The notes beneath the pieces were generated by a model. That model was not told the origin of the DNA. It was given only the letters and a program-made list of their open reading frames with translations, and made no database searches. Of a stretch of 59,738 nucleotides of DNA, positions 37,101-45,572 are shown piece after piece (positions within the stretch are counted from its first letter, which is position 1; each line of letters opens with the position of its first letter). Source of the DNA: Flexithrix dorotheae DSM 6795 (GTDB taxonomy: Bacteria; Bacteroidota; Bacteroidia; Cytophagales; Flammeovirgaceae). The stretch covers positions 5,001 through 64,738 of the forward strand of contig NZ_KB903456.1 in the NCBI RefSeq assembly GCF_000379765.1. Direction: 5' to 3'. A program made the translations under genes and the position numbers.

Positions 37101-37551
37101 AAGTGATATAAGGATTATCAAGGTCAACCCAATACCCAATTTTTTTGGTCAGGTCATCCCAAACTCCTTTAAATTTCATTACCGCTTCCCTACATTTCTG
37201 ATTGTACTCTTCCACAGAAATTTTCACTCCTATATCCTCCTTGGTAATACCCAAATCTTTCTCTACCTTAAGCTCTACTGGTAAACCATGCGTATCCCAT
37301 CCGCCTTTTCGTTTTACCTGATATCCTTTTAAAGTTTTATATCGGCAAAAAATGTCTTTTATCGTTCGGGCAATTACATGGTGAATACCAGGCATTCCAT
37401 TGGCCGATGGAGGCCCTTCGTAAAAGGTGAAATTTGGATTCCCTTCTTTACTACTAATCGATTTTTCAAAAATCTGGTTGTCCTCCCAAAACTTTAGTAT
37501 TTCTTCTCCTACGTTTACGAGGTCCAGTTTTTTATACTCTTTATATTTCAT
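34171..37551 (-). CDS. ileS: Isoleucyl-tRNA synthetase, type 2 with GIHH motif
   Basis: A 1126-residue class Ia synthetase charging tRNA-Ile. It reads EGPPSANGMPGIHHVI at ~45-60: the HIGH signature is replaced by GIHH (55-58), an order known in some type 2 IleRS. The second signature is KMSKRKG near 671-677. An editing CP1 domain (WTTTPWTLPSN near 240) and an anticodon-binding region follow; no C-terminal zinc Cys block is visible, as in type 2 enzymes. Only this ileS is in the window. A minus-strand -7 element lies upstream. Confidence 0.96.
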   Translation of the reverse strand: MKYKEYKKLDLVNVGEEILKFWEDNQIFEKSISSKEGNPNFTFYEGPPSANGMPGIHHVIARTIKDIFCRYKTLKGYQVKRKGGWDTHGLPVELKVEKDLGITKEDIGVKISVEEYNQKCREAVMKFKGVWDDLTKKIGYWVDLDNPYITFEKEYIETLWYLLKKLYDKGLLYKGYTIQPFSPAAGTGLSSHELNQPGTYRDVKDTSITAQFKVKKDDKSQWLFEGLSEENVFILAWTTTPWTLPSNAALAIGESIEYVRISTYNQYTFEPVTIILAKDLVGKYFSAKQKEAVFEDYKPGDKVVPYKVLSSFKGKELVGINYEQLLPYVQPEGEAFKVIPGDFVSTEDGTGIVHIAPTFGADDARVAQQAGIPAILVKDENGKDMPLVDRQGRFVKEVTDFPLHYVKAEYEEDETVAKSDYKPTDVLIAIKLKEENRAFKVEKYEHSYPHCWRTDKPVLYYPLDSWFIKTTALKDQLIAANKTINWKPEATGTGRFGNWLENLVDWNLSRSRYWGTPLPIWRTEEGDAELCIGSIEQLNDEVKKAVEAGVMPAESKLLKNGELADHFDLHRPYVDDIILVSDSGQPMHREPDLIDVWFDSGAMPYAQWHYPFENKDIFEKSFPADFISEGVDQTRGWFFTLHALAVMLEFPQSPVSFKNVVSTGLVLDEKGEKMSKRKGNVIDPFDTLATYGPDATRWYMIENAPPWDNLKFSLSGIQEVQRKFFGTLYNTYSFFALYSNLDNFTFKEAEIPMAERTEGDQWIISKLNSLILDVDKALGDYEPTKAARAIQEFTVDDLSNWYVRQNRKRFWKGEYNKDKMAAYQTLYTCLETISKLMSPISPFFAERLFKDLNEVSGKESVESVHLSDFPKADESVINTDLEEKMALAQNISSLVHSLRKKESLKVRQPLQKILIPDLNEKVTRQIKEVAEIIKAEVNIKEVEFLDDSSGVLVKKIKPNFRKLGQEYGKLVKHIAGAISKFEQADISQLEKENQYKLEIEGQEITITLEDVEITSEDIPGWSIAKDNGLTVALDVTLNDELKQEGIARDIVNRVQNLRKDMGLEVQDKITIKAEKGEELVNTALTTFKEYICTETQALALSIEESVADGAELELDEFKVRLLVAKS

Positions 37552-37620
37552 CTTTTCTCCTGATTTGAACTGATTATTTTATTTTGAAAGATCAGTTCAG
37601 ACTTTTTTGCGAAACAAGTT

Positions 37621-37629
37621 GCAAAAGTA
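37621..37629 (-). promoter_or_regulatory. -7 element of the ileS promoter
   Basis: On the minus strand TACTTTTGC matches TAnnTTTGC. It is 70 bases before the ileS start. No -33 TTTG was found. Confidence 0.6.
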
Positions 37630-37733
37630 ATAATTTTTTAAAGTTAAAAAGGAAGATGTTGAAGTTTTGTTTAAGTAAGTAATTGACTGAAGTATGGTTA
37701 AAAAATGGTCTTTTCCCAGCTTCTAAGGGCAAT

Positions 37734-38915
37734 TTACTTTTCCGAAGAAATAGGTGTTATAATTTGAGGTTTCTTTTGAGGAGGAATACTTTTTTCGGGG
37801 TTACTCGACATAAATATCAGAAAAAAGGGTATTACGAAAAAGGTGAGCATGATATAAATAAAACCTATTAACCTGTTTTTGGTTGTGGCAATGCCTAATT
37901 GTTGAGCACACCAGATTAATAAGTTTCTGAATAATGGGATTGGAAGCAGGATAAGTACACCAATAAAATTGAATAAAAAATGGGCAATAGCTATGCTAAT
38001 GGCAGCTTCTGATTTAGAAATAGCAGCGATTAGAGCGGTAATTGTAGTTCCAACATTTGCTCCCATTATAAAGGGAAGCGCCTGCTTTAGTTGAATTTTT
38101 TGAGTTGCCACTAAGGGAACCATAATAGAAGTGGTTACGGAACTTGATTGTAATGCGGCTGTGAAAATTGTTCCCATTCCCAAAGATTTCATCGGACTTC
38201 CAAATACAAAAGAATTTAATTTTTTTCTGGCATCCCCAATCAAAATTGACTTTAACAACTCCGTAATGCTCTTTAGGGAAAGGGCAAGGAGAATAACCGC
38301 AAGAGATAAAAGCAGATAGGGACTATTTGAAAAAAAACCTGAAAGGTAATTGGAAAAGGATTGTAAAGGGACAAACTTTAAACTATTGTCCTGGACCCCA
38401 ACTACGCTTAAGTATCCGGCAATACTTTTACATGTTGCTGAAAAGAAACCTGTGAAATATTCCAAAGGTAAAATTATCAGTACCGCAAAAAAGTTGAAAA
38501 AATCATGAATGACTGCAGCGGATATCGCTTTTCTAAATTCAGTTTTTTCAGTGATGTGGCCCAAAGCAACAATAGAACTGGTGATTGTAGTGCCTATATT
38601 GGCTCCCATAATGATGGGCAGCGCATTTTCAAAGGAAATTGTTCCTGCTGCTACAATCGCCACTACCATTGAGGTGGTGGTAGAGCTGCTTTGAATAATT
38701 GCGGTGGAAAGCAAGCCAATAAACAAGCCTACAAATGGATTTTGAGTGGCCATGATGATGCCCATCGCAAAATCATTTCCGAGCAGGTTAAAAGCCTGAA
38801 CCATTAAATCAATAGACAGCAAAAAAAGGAAAAGAACACCAGTAACTACCAGTACTCTTCTTGCTATCATATAAAAATTAGGCTTTGTTTTATGAATTGT
38901 TCTTTCAGCAATCAT
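37734..38915 (-). CDS. Na/Pi cotransporter family protein
   Basis: A 393-residue membrane protein of the NptA/SLC34 type with two inverted repeats, each holding the signature QSSS: IIQSSSTTTSM at 73-83 and ALQSSSVTTSIM near 257-268. Such proteins import phosphate with sodium. The C-terminal PhoU-like domain found in many bacterial members is missing; only a short tail ending in SSEK follows the last helix. TATTTTTG on the minus strand at 38958-38951 is a likely -7 element. Confidence 0.92.
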   Translation of the reverse strand: MIAERTIHKTKPNFYMIARRVLVVTGVLFLFLLSIDLMVQAFNLLGNDFAMGIIMATQNPFVGLFIGLLSTAIIQSSSTTTSMVVAIVAAGTISFENALPIIMGANIGTTITSSIVALGHITEKTEFRKAISAAVIHDFFNFFAVLIILPLEYFTGFFSATCKSIAGYLSVVGVQDNSLKFVPLQSFSNYLSGFFSNSPYLLLSLAVILLALSLKSITELLKSILIGDARKKLNSFVFGSPMKSLGMGTIFTAALQSSSVTTSIMVPLVATQKIQLKQALPFIMGANVGTTITALIAAISKSEAAISIAIAHFLFNFIGVLILLPIPLFRNLLIWCAQQLGIATTKNRLIGFIYIMLTFFVIPFFLIFMSSNPEKSIPPQKKPQIITPISSEK

Positions 38916-38950
38916 CCAACTGCATGCATATTTGGTGAATTGTATAAATA

Positions 38951-38958
38951 CAAAAATA
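38951..38958 (-). promoter_or_regulatory. -7 element before the Na/Pi cotransporter gene
   Basis: On the minus strand the sequence reads TATTTTTG, fitting TAnnTTTG, 36 bases before the start codon. Confidence 0.4.
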
Positions 38959-39103
38959 AGTACATAACTGTTTTAGAATGAGTAAAGTGGTATTAATAAA
39001 TGGTTAAATAATAATACCACTATAAAAAATGATATTAAACTTTACTGTAATCACAAAACAATTATAGTATAAAAATAATTTTTTTATGATTTATATTTAT
39101 TTT

Positions 39104-39886
39104 TTATCCATTTTTCCAATGATCCTGTTTAAAAATAAAGCTTGGATTTCTGTCAAAAGTTTTCATGGTTTCCAAATCCATTAGCATCTGAACCAATTCC
39201 GGTTGTGGATGGCAGTCATCTTTATCCGTCCTTACACTTGAGTGGCTGTAAATCCCTGGTTTTCCGGATAAGGCAGCTTCATTAATTTCCCACATATCCG
39301 GATTGTAAGTTTTAGGGATTTGATATTCCTCACAAAGGAAAACTAATAATTGTCTTAGTGATTCAATTTGAGCCAAACTATATTTTTGGTAATACTGATG
39401 ACCCCTGTAACCTGTTGTATATTGAATTACTTCATCATTAGAGATTACAGGTTTCAAAGAATCTCCCTGAGGTTTGAAACAACCGTTTTTCCATTCCAGC
39501 CAGCCCCAGTTACACAAACTTATGCCAATAGAGTTTTTTTCCAATTCCCTGCACCTGTTTTTTGTTTTGTACATTTCAGGTATATGATTTCCATTCAAAT
39601 GAATTCCTAAATGAATTGACCAGTATTTGGAAGGAAATAACTGAAAAATCTCTCCATCTCTAAAATGCGTATGACTAACCGGATTATAGGGTTTTCCGGC
39701 AATAACCGAAAAAGTACCAAATGGGTGGCTAACTCCCTGAAGATATCTATAAAAATCCAATGGGTCGGGTGGGGTAACAGTGTGGTGTATGTATATCTGT
39801 TTTTTTTGCCCCGAGCCTGTAAAAAAATTCTTATTGCTTAGCTTAAATTGCCTGTTGACACTTCCTAAGTCTAAATTTGGTTTCAT
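39104..39886 (-). CDS. Leaderless Amidase_2-like N-acetylmuramoyl-L-alanine amidase (copy 2)
   Basis: A 260-residue amidase of the Amidase_2/PGRP fold. Zinc ligands are probably H34 or H35 in IYIHHTVTPP, the His in GIYSHSSVRTD near 215, and the residue before HPQ in DKDDCHPQPEL. Middle blocks (IPEMYKTKNR, GISLCNWGW, YSLAQIESLRQLL) match the neighbouring paralogue closely. No signal peptide or membrane segment is seen, so it is cytoplasmic unless released by lysis or another route. It is downstream of the paralogue on the same strand, 230 bases away. Confidence 0.85.
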   Translation of the reverse strand: MKPNLDLGSVNRQFKLSNKNFFTGSGQKKQIYIHHTVTPPDPLDFYRYLQGVSHPFGTFSVIAGKPYNPVSHTHFRDGEIFQLFPSKYWSIHLGIHLNGNHIPEMYKTKNRCRELEKNSIGISLCNWGWLEWKNGCFKPQGDSLKPVISNDEVIQYTTGYRGHQYYQKYSLAQIESLRQLLVFLCEEYQIPKTYNPDMWEINEAALSGKPGIYSHSSVRTDKDDCHPQPELVQMLMDLETMKTFDRNPSFIFKQDHWKNG

Positions 39887-40116
39887 AAAAAATTTACGGA
39901 TTAAAAAATTAGAGGAAGTTTGTGTGGATATTTTAGTGTTTAGTTTCGATGTGAAAACACTCGCATCAATCCTTCTCCTTTGAAGAAAGGAAAATGAGAG
40001 TACTTGTTTTTATTTATTAATTACAACAAGCAAATTTCTATTTGATTATGTATTAAATCAAATTGGAAGAATAATTTTCATACCTTTAGAGCCATTAGGA
40101 TGGTTCTTTTTGAGGG

Positions 40117-40935
40117 TTATTTTTCTTTTCCATTTTCAGGGCTTTCCAGCTCTACTTTTTCGGTCTTTCCTTTAGTTTTTGCCTCAGGAACTGAACTTTT
40201 ATCAACCTCCTTCTTTGTATTGGTTCCTGCACCAAACTCTACCAGCATCTCAATTAATGAGGGTTGGGGATGACAATCAGACAAATCCGTTCTTAAACTG
40301 GTGTGGGTATAAATTCCGGGTTGTCCGCCTAGTGCAGATGGACTAATGCCCCACATGTCCGGTTGATACATTCTTGGTATATCATAAAGGTTACATAAAA
40401 AGTCTAAAAGCTGACGTAATGATTCTATTTGGGCATCACTGTATTTGTGGTAAAAGTTATATCCTCGGTATTTCTCTATATATTCAATAACTTCATTATC
40501 AGGTACAAGCGTTTTGTGTCGCGTGTAAAATTTACCATTCGAAAAAGTAAGCGGACCCGCATTGCACAACATGATGGCAATTGAAGCCTTTTCTAATGTT
40601 CTGGTATGCTCTCTCTTTTTATAAGAAGCCGGAATATTATTTTTTTTACTGTGGCAATTCAGGTGTAAAGCCCAGTATCTGGAAGAAAACACACTGATAA
40701 TATCTCCATCATTATAATTGGCACCAACTACTGAGGGTTTGCCGGCAATTACCAAACTTGCTGCAGCTTTTAGGTTGTTTTTTCTCCACGAATCAATAAG
40801 TTCAAAAGGACTAATATTTGAGGCTGAGTGATGAAGAATGATCTGTTTTTTGGGAAAGATCTCTGAAAAATATCCATTCTTTTTATCAAGCCTGTCAAGG
40901 ATTATTTTGGAAAGGTCTAGCGGTTGTTGTTCCAT
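40117..40935 (-). CDS. Leaderless Amidase_2-like N-acetylmuramoyl-L-alanine amidase (copy 1)
   Basis: A 272-residue paralogue of the neighbouring gene with the same blocks: IILHHSASN (H35/H36), IPASYKKREHTRTLEK, AIMLCNAGPL, YSDAQIESLRQLL, YQPDMWGISPSALGG and GIYTHTSLRTDLSDCHPQPSL. A charged Lys/Glu-rich tail of ~35 residues is unique to this copy. No export signal. The pair clearly arose by tandem duplication. Options are peptidoglycan recycling in the cytoplasm (AmpD-like role), an endolysin-like remnant, or an effector delivered by another system; the sequence does not decide. Confidence 0.85.
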   Translation of the reverse strand: MEQQPLDLSKIILDRLDKKNGYFSEIFPKKQIILHHSASNISPFELIDSWRKNNLKAAASLVIAGKPSVVGANYNDGDIISVFSSRYWALHLNCHSKKNNIPASYKKREHTRTLEKASIAIMLCNAGPLTFSNGKFYTRHKTLVPDNEVIEYIEKYRGYNFYHKYSDAQIESLRQLLDFLCNLYDIPRMYQPDMWGISPSALGGQPGIYTHTSLRTDLSDCHPQPSLIEMLVEFGAGTNTKKEVDKSSVPEAKTKGKTEKVELESPENGKEK

Positions 40936-41373
40936 GGCATTGTAGGTATTTTGGGTTCAATGTGCTAATTGTCTATAATTTACAAGCTGAAATGGTTTCA
41001 GTTTTTCCCGATTTGGAAAAAATTGATTTCAAATAATTCAACTCAAGTTAAAAAAATAACCGGATTAGAGTTTTTTTAATTTATTCTATTCAAATCTATG
41101 GTTTTGTAATGGATTTCCAAATTACAGGCTATGCTAACATCTAAAACCTGTAAATTTTATTTTTAAATTCTCTCCTAATGTTTCAAATATGGAGGAAAAA
41201 TAGCTAAACATTAAGGATTACAAAATAACCAAAACCTGAATATTGGATTAAAGAAGTACTATTTATTTATTCTTCTTAAATTAAAACCAGAGGTTGCTTA
41301 CTATAATTTCACTATTATTCAGATAATTGCCCCTGTTTTGTATTTTTGTGGTCGTTTTCAATGATGAACTAAA
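40936..41373. other. Intergenic region, amidase / gltX (divergent)
   Basis: 438 AT-rich non-coding bases. It contains TATTTTTG at 41341-41348, a likely -7 for gltX, and an imperfect palindrome (41001-41020) resembling the one before yjbQ. No gene or RNA is recognised. Confidence 0.55.
41341..41348 (+). promoter_or_regulatory. -7 element before gltX
   Basis: TATTTTTG fits TAnnTTTG, 25 bases before the start codon at 41374, leaving a very short leader. Confidence 0.5.
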
Positions 41374-42912
41374 ATGAAAGAAGAAATTAGAGTAAGATTT
41401 GCGCCTAGTCCAACCGGACCATTGCATATTGGAGGAGTTAGAACAGCACTTTTTAATTACCTTTTTGCCAAAAAACATGGAGGTAAAATGCTGCTTAGAA
41501 TTGAAGATACAGATCAAAACAGGTTTGTGGAGGGAGCAGAGGAATATATCAAAGAAAGTTTGGAATGGTGTGGAATTCAGCTGGATGAAAGTCCCTGGTC
41601 TGAGGAAGGAAATGTTGGGCCATACCGACAATCAGAAAGAAAGGAAATTTATGGGAAATATGCCCAGCAATTGGTAGATGCAGGGAAAGCTTATTATGCT
41701 TTTGATACTCCGGAAGAATTAGGAGAATTAAGGGAAAAGATGGAAAAAGAGAAAGGGGAATCTTTTCTTTACAATGCACTGTGGAGAACAAGGCTGAAAA
41801 ACTCCCTTACGTTATCCAAAGAGGAAGTAGAGCAAAAACTGGCCTCAGGTGAGCCTTATGTGATTCGGTTGAAAGTACCTTTGAAAAAGGAAATCAGGCT
41901 GAATGACATGATTAGGGGGTGGGTAGTTGTACATTCCCACACCATTGATGATAAAATAATCCTGAAAGGAGACGGGATGCCCACTTACCACCTGGCGAAT
42001 ATTGTGGATGATCATTTAATGGGTATTACCCATGTGATCAGGGGAGAGGAGTGGTTGCCCTCAGCTCCTTTACATGTTTTGCTTTATCAATATTTGGGCT
42101 GGGAGGATTCTATGCCAAAATTTGCTCACTTGCCATTATTGCTTAAACCCAATGGGAATGGGAAATTGAGCAAAAGAGATGGAGATAAATTAGGGTTTTC
42201 AGTTTTTCCAATTGCCTGGAATGATAAAAAATCAGGGGAAGTATTTTCTGGTTACAGAGAAGATGGTTTTTTACCCGATGCCTTCATTAATTTCCTTTCC
42301 TTATTAGGATGGAATCCAGGTGGAGAGCAGGAAATTTTTGATATGGAAGGTTTAATTGAAGCTTTCTCTATTGATAAAGTAGGGAAATCGGGAACCAAGT
42401 TTGATTTTGAGAAAGCCAAGTGGTTTAATCAGCAATACATAAAAGCGAAGTCTGATCAAGAACTTTCTGTTTTCCTTTTGGAAATATTGAAAGAAAAAGG
42501 AATTCCCTGTTCTGCAGAAAAGGCGGAAAGAATTGCCGGACTGATGAAGGAAAGGGTAACTTTCATTCAGGATTTTTATGATAGTGCGCAGTATTTTTTC
42601 CAGGCCCCTGAAAATTATGATGAGAAAACCGTAAGAAAGAAATGGAAAAGTGATGTCGCTGAAGTGCTGGATGAGTACCAGCAAGCCATTTCCGAAATAA
42701 ATGATTTTAATGAAGTAACTGCCAAGGAATGTCTGGTGGCTATTTTAGAGAAAAAAGAAATGGGAATGGGCAAGGTGATGCAGCCGCTTAGGGTTGCTAT
42801 TTCCGGAGCAGCCGGAGGACCAGACCTTATGCCTATTTTGGAAGTGTTGGGAAAAGAAGAAGTAGCTAACAGAATAAAAACTGCAATTGAAAGATTGAAT
42901 TCGAATTTGTAG
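41374..42912 (+). CDS. gltX: Glutamyl-tRNA synthetase
   Basis: A 512-residue class I synthetase. The HIGH signature is PSPTGPLHIGG at 11-21 and the KMSKS counterpart KLSKRDGD begins near 264. The segment VIRGEEWLPSAPLH is the conserved Glu-binding region. The length fits bacterial GluRS. It charges tRNA-Glu; whether it also charges tRNA-Gln cannot be judged here since glnS/gatCAB are outside the window. A terminator follows directly. Confidence 0.97.
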   Translation: MKEEIRVRFAPSPTGPLHIGGVRTALFNYLFAKKHGGKMLLRIEDTDQNRFVEGAEEYIKESLEWCGIQLDESPWSEEGNVGPYRQSERKEIYGKYAQQLVDAGKAYYAFDTPEELGELREKMEKEKGESFLYNALWRTRLKNSLTLSKEEVEQKLASGEPYVIRLKVPLKKEIRLNDMIRGWVVVHSHTIDDKIILKGDGMPTYHLANIVDDHLMGITHVIRGEEWLPSAPLHVLLYQYLGWEDSMPKFAHLPLLLKPNGNGKLSKRDGDKLGFSVFPIAWNDKKSGEVFSGYREDGFLPDAFINFLSLLGWNPGGEQEIFDMEGLIEAFSIDKVGKSGTKFDFEKAKWFNQQYIKAKSDQELSVFLLEILKEKGIPCSAEKAERIAGLMKERVTFIQDFYDSAQYFFQAPENYDEKTVRKKWKSDVAEVLDEYQQAISEINDFNEVTAKECLVAILEKKEMGMGKVMQPLRVAISGAAGGPDLMPILEVLGKEEVANRIKTAIERLNSNL

Positions 42913-42913
42913 G

Positions 42914-42960
42914 AAAAAAATTAGGTATAGTGCATTCTACACCTAATTTTTTTATTTTTT
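42914..42960 (+). terminator. Terminator after gltX
   Basis: A 17-base arm ending TTAGGTATAG (42914-42930) pairs with CTACACCTAA plus seven T (42937-42953), one mismatch, six-base loop, then T-rich. Confidence 0.9.
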
Positions 42961-42988
42961 GGCTTAGAAATTAAACTTCAAGCAATCA

Positions 42989-43069
42989 TTCCCAAACTTA
43001 AGTTTTAATACTTAAGCTTGGGAATAAATTCCCGTTTGCAACTGAAAAAAATTCCTGAAAGCTGCAAAC
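42989..43069 (+). promoter_or_regulatory. Structured region before the zinc-ribbon gene: stacked hairpins
   Basis: TTCCCAAACTTAAG (42989-43002) pairs with CTTAAGCTTGGGAA (43011-43024), one mismatch. The end of that arm can instead pair as GGGAAT/ATTCCC (43020-43033), and a third stem GTTTGCA/TGCAAAC spans 43034-43069. The first two are mutually exclusive. It lies 23 bases before the start codon at 43092. Confidence 0.45.
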
Positions 43070-43091
43070 TGCCAAATATTTGAAAGGCTCA

Positions 43092-43424
43092 ATGAAAAAA
43101 CTATGGTGTTGGAGATGTAAAATGGAAGTTCCCATGTTGGAAAAAGAGGAATTCAAAATTGCCCATAGATTATATGGAGAGGCATTTGAAAGGCGAAAAC
43201 CTGGAATGTCTAGAAGAGAAATCTTTAAACCATTGTTGGATTATTACAATGAATTGACTGGGTTTGGTGAAACAGAACCTAATGCTATCATGCATCATCA
43301 AATTGATCTATATGGTCCGCCATGTGAGAAATGTGGCAAGCCATATAGAACACCAAAAGCTTCATTTTGTGCGGCTTGTGGTAATAAGAAAATGAAGGAC
43401 AAAAACTCGAATTCACTGCTTTAG
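43092..43424 (+). CDS. Small zinc-ribbon protein
   Basis: A 110-residue protein with Cys pairs at both ends: WCWRC (C6, C9) and CEKCG...CAACG (C78, C81, C93, C96). The middle (~20-70) is helical and charged, with KPGMSRREIFKPLLDYYNE. The terminal CxxC pairs look like a zinc ribbon. I chose the ATG at 43092; an in-frame TTG at 43080 is weaker. I do not recognise a family and infer no function beyond metal binding. Confidence 0.72.
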   Translation: MKKLWCWRCKMEVPMLEKEEFKIAHRLYGEAFERRKPGMSRREIFKPLLDYYNELTGFGETEPNAIMHHQIDLYGPPCEKCGKPYRTPKASFCAACGNKKMKDKNSNSLL

Positions 43425-43485
43425 ATCACAGCTAACCAACAGTAATAATTTTTCGAATATCCAACTTCTAACCTCTAATCCTTAC

Positions 43486-45252
43486 CTACCGAATCCCCCG
43501 CTGAATATTTAAAGCCAACTGAGCATGTAATTTTGATTTTCCCAAATCGCCATTTTTGGCGTAGATGTAGGCTAAAAATCGGTTGGCATCCAGCACTAAC
43601 TTGCTTTCTTTCATGAAGATTTTTTTGTTGTATTTGGGAGAGTTTTCATAATAATAAATGGAGCGTTCCAAATCATTTTTTTTGGCGTAAATATTCCCCA
43701 AAAGTATGTAGGATTCAGCCATAGCAATGTGAATACCTTCGTAAACTTCCAGATAAAAATCGGCTTCCATTTGGGCAAAAATTAAGGCTGAATCATATTG
43801 GCCTAAGTGGTAATAATTATCAGCCAACTGGTTTAAAACCGAAGCTCTTCTATTATTTTCTGCTGTTAATGCAGTTTCGGTTTTTAACAAGTAAAAATTA
43901 CTTTTTTCATGTTGATTTTCTTTGGCATATACTTCTCCTAATACCTGATAAGAATCGGTAAGGGCATTTTCAGCAACCGAATCAGCATTTTCAAAAATCC
44001 TTACAGATTCATTTAGGTAGTTTTCTGCTTTTTCGAAATAACCCAGTTTATAGAAAATTAAACCAATTTCCCTGGTCAGATTGCCCAACTGCACATCATC
44101 GTCCTGATAATATTCCTGGTATAGTATTAAAGCCTTGTCATAAAAATTTAAGGCATGGTGAAAACTGTAATTATCTGAAAATGATTTAGCCACCTGGAAA
44201 TTCAGATTGGCCGTAACTAATTTATTCTCAGTAGTTTCAAAATATTTGGAAATGTATTCTTCATACCAGAAAGAAGAAGTTTCAAATGATTGCGCCCAAA
44301 AAAACTGTTTGGCAAGGTAAAGTTGGTAATCGAGTACAATTTCATCATAATTCCCCGACAAACTGTTATAAACTTCAATCGCTTTTTTGGCATATACAAT
44401 GGCACTATCATATTGAAAATTACCAAAGTGCACCATGGATAAAGTAGTATAGGTTTTGGCAATGTCTTCTACTTTATCTCCAAAAATCTCTTTAGTGATT
44501 CCAATGGATTTATGCAAATTTTGAAGACCCAGTTCCAAAGAATCTGCTTCCAGATAGGCATTTCCAATATTGTTGTAAATAATGGCCACATTATGGTGAA
44601 GTTCAGTCCCAATATTTTTGTTGATAAAATTATTGGCATTCTGGAAATAGGAAATGGCCCCCTTAAAATCTCTGTTTTCATAATAAAGATTTCCCAGAGC
44701 CAGTTGGAGTTCCACAAAAGTGGCATCATAAGCCGGGGAATTGATAGTAGAAAAAGCAGATAAAGCCTTTTCATAATAATCAATAGCAACGTTATTGAGT
44801 TGTTGGTATTTATAAATATTCCCCAAAGACAAGTTTAATTTGCCAATATTTCCCCAATCCTTTTCAGACTGAAGTTCTAAAATTTCCAGTGCTTTCAGGC
44901 CATATTTTGCGGCTTCATCCGGATGATTGTCTTCGGAAAGTAATTCAGCTATAGTCTGAAAAACCAAAGCAAGCTTTTTATTTTCCTTTCCATATATCCT
45001 TTCATAATCTTCTAAAGCTTTATCGAAAAAAATGATGGCATTAATGAAATTATCATGTTTTAGAATGGAATCTGCTTTGGCGAAATTCCGGTTAGCTTTT
45101 TGGCCTAATAAATCAATATTCAATTCCTGATCCTGTGCATTGCTCTCCTCAATATGGAAAAAGGAAATATTTGCCAAAAAAAAGAGGTAAATTATGATAT
45201 GTGAGTTTTTTAGTGCCAATTGAAAATTGATTAATGAAATTCTAATGCCCAA
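43486..45252 (-). CDS. Secreted TPR-repeat protein with non-ATG start
   Basis: A ~588-residue protein with a signal peptide (NSHIIIYLFFLANISFFHIE, ending SNAQ) and at least ten TPR-like repeats of ~42 residues (for example NNIGNAYLEADSLELGLQNL and LGNIYAKKNDLERSIYYYEN). No other domain is seen, so it is probably a periplasmic or surface scaffold for protein contacts. No ATG occurs in the first ~250 codons: the start must be TTG at 45252 or TTG at 45219, the latter giving a cleaner signal peptide. GGAGG lies 15 bases upstream of the first. Confidence 0.85.
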   Translation of the reverse strand: MGIRISLINFQLALKNSHIIIYLFFLANISFFHIEESNAQDQELNIDLLGQKANRNFAKADSILKHDNFINAIIFFDKALEDYERIYGKENKKLALVFQTIAELLSEDNHPDEAAKYGLKALEILELQSEKDWGNIGKLNLSLGNIYKYQQLNNVAIDYYEKALSAFSTINSPAYDATFVELQLALGNLYYENRDFKGAISYFQNANNFINKNIGTELHHNVAIIYNNIGNAYLEADSLELGLQNLHKSIGITKEIFGDKVEDIAKTYTTLSMVHFGNFQYDSAIVYAKKAIEVYNSLSGNYDEIVLDYQLYLAKQFFWAQSFETSSFWYEEYISKYFETTENKLVTANLNFQVAKSFSDNYSFHHALNFYDKALILYQEYYQDDDVQLGNLTREIGLIFYKLGYFEKAENYLNESVRIFENADSVAENALTDSYQVLGEVYAKENQHEKSNFYLLKTETALTAENNRRASVLNQLADNYYHLGQYDSALIFAQMEADFYLEVYEGIHIAMAESYILLGNIYAKKNDLERSIYYYENSPKYNKKIFMKESKLVLDANRFLAYIYAKNGDLGKSKLHAQLALNIQRGIR

Positions 45253-45572
45253 TTAAATTTTTGTTTTCCTCCTATTCTTCTCTACTTTAATTAAAGCCAA
45301 GCAATTCTGTTTTTACTTTTGTCATTTTTTCCAGTCGATGAAAAAACGACTCAAAAATCTCTGTCTTCAAATAGGTTTTCCGGAATAAATAACCAGTATC
45401 CGAAATACTTTCCCACTCAGGACTTGAAAAACTTTTTGGTTACTTATTGCTTTTTCCCACCCTGGTTTGAAGACATAATGCTTTACTTCAAATTTTACCT
45501 GAAAAATTTTATATATCCTGAACGTAAATTTAAGCTAGAAGAAGGAAATACACTTAATTGTAGACACTAAAA
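45253..45572. other. Intergenic region upstream of the TPR gene
   Basis: 320 bases without a convincing gene. TACTTTTG at 45314-45321 on the plus strand fits a -7 element, and short plus-strand frames follow (a 16-codon one from 45338, and an 83-codon one starting at a TTG inside the -7 element), but none has family features. This could be a small RNA or chance. Confidence 0.4.

Noticed and set aside
37683-37871. 62-codon plus-strand frame at the 3' end of the Na/Pi gene
   Set aside because: Overlaps a clear coding sequence on the other strand and has no features.
45319-45570. 83-codon plus-strand frame upstream of the TPR gene
   Set aside because: It starts with a TTG inside a likely -7 element and has no recognisable domain. 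A small protein is not excluded, so the region is described as intergenic.
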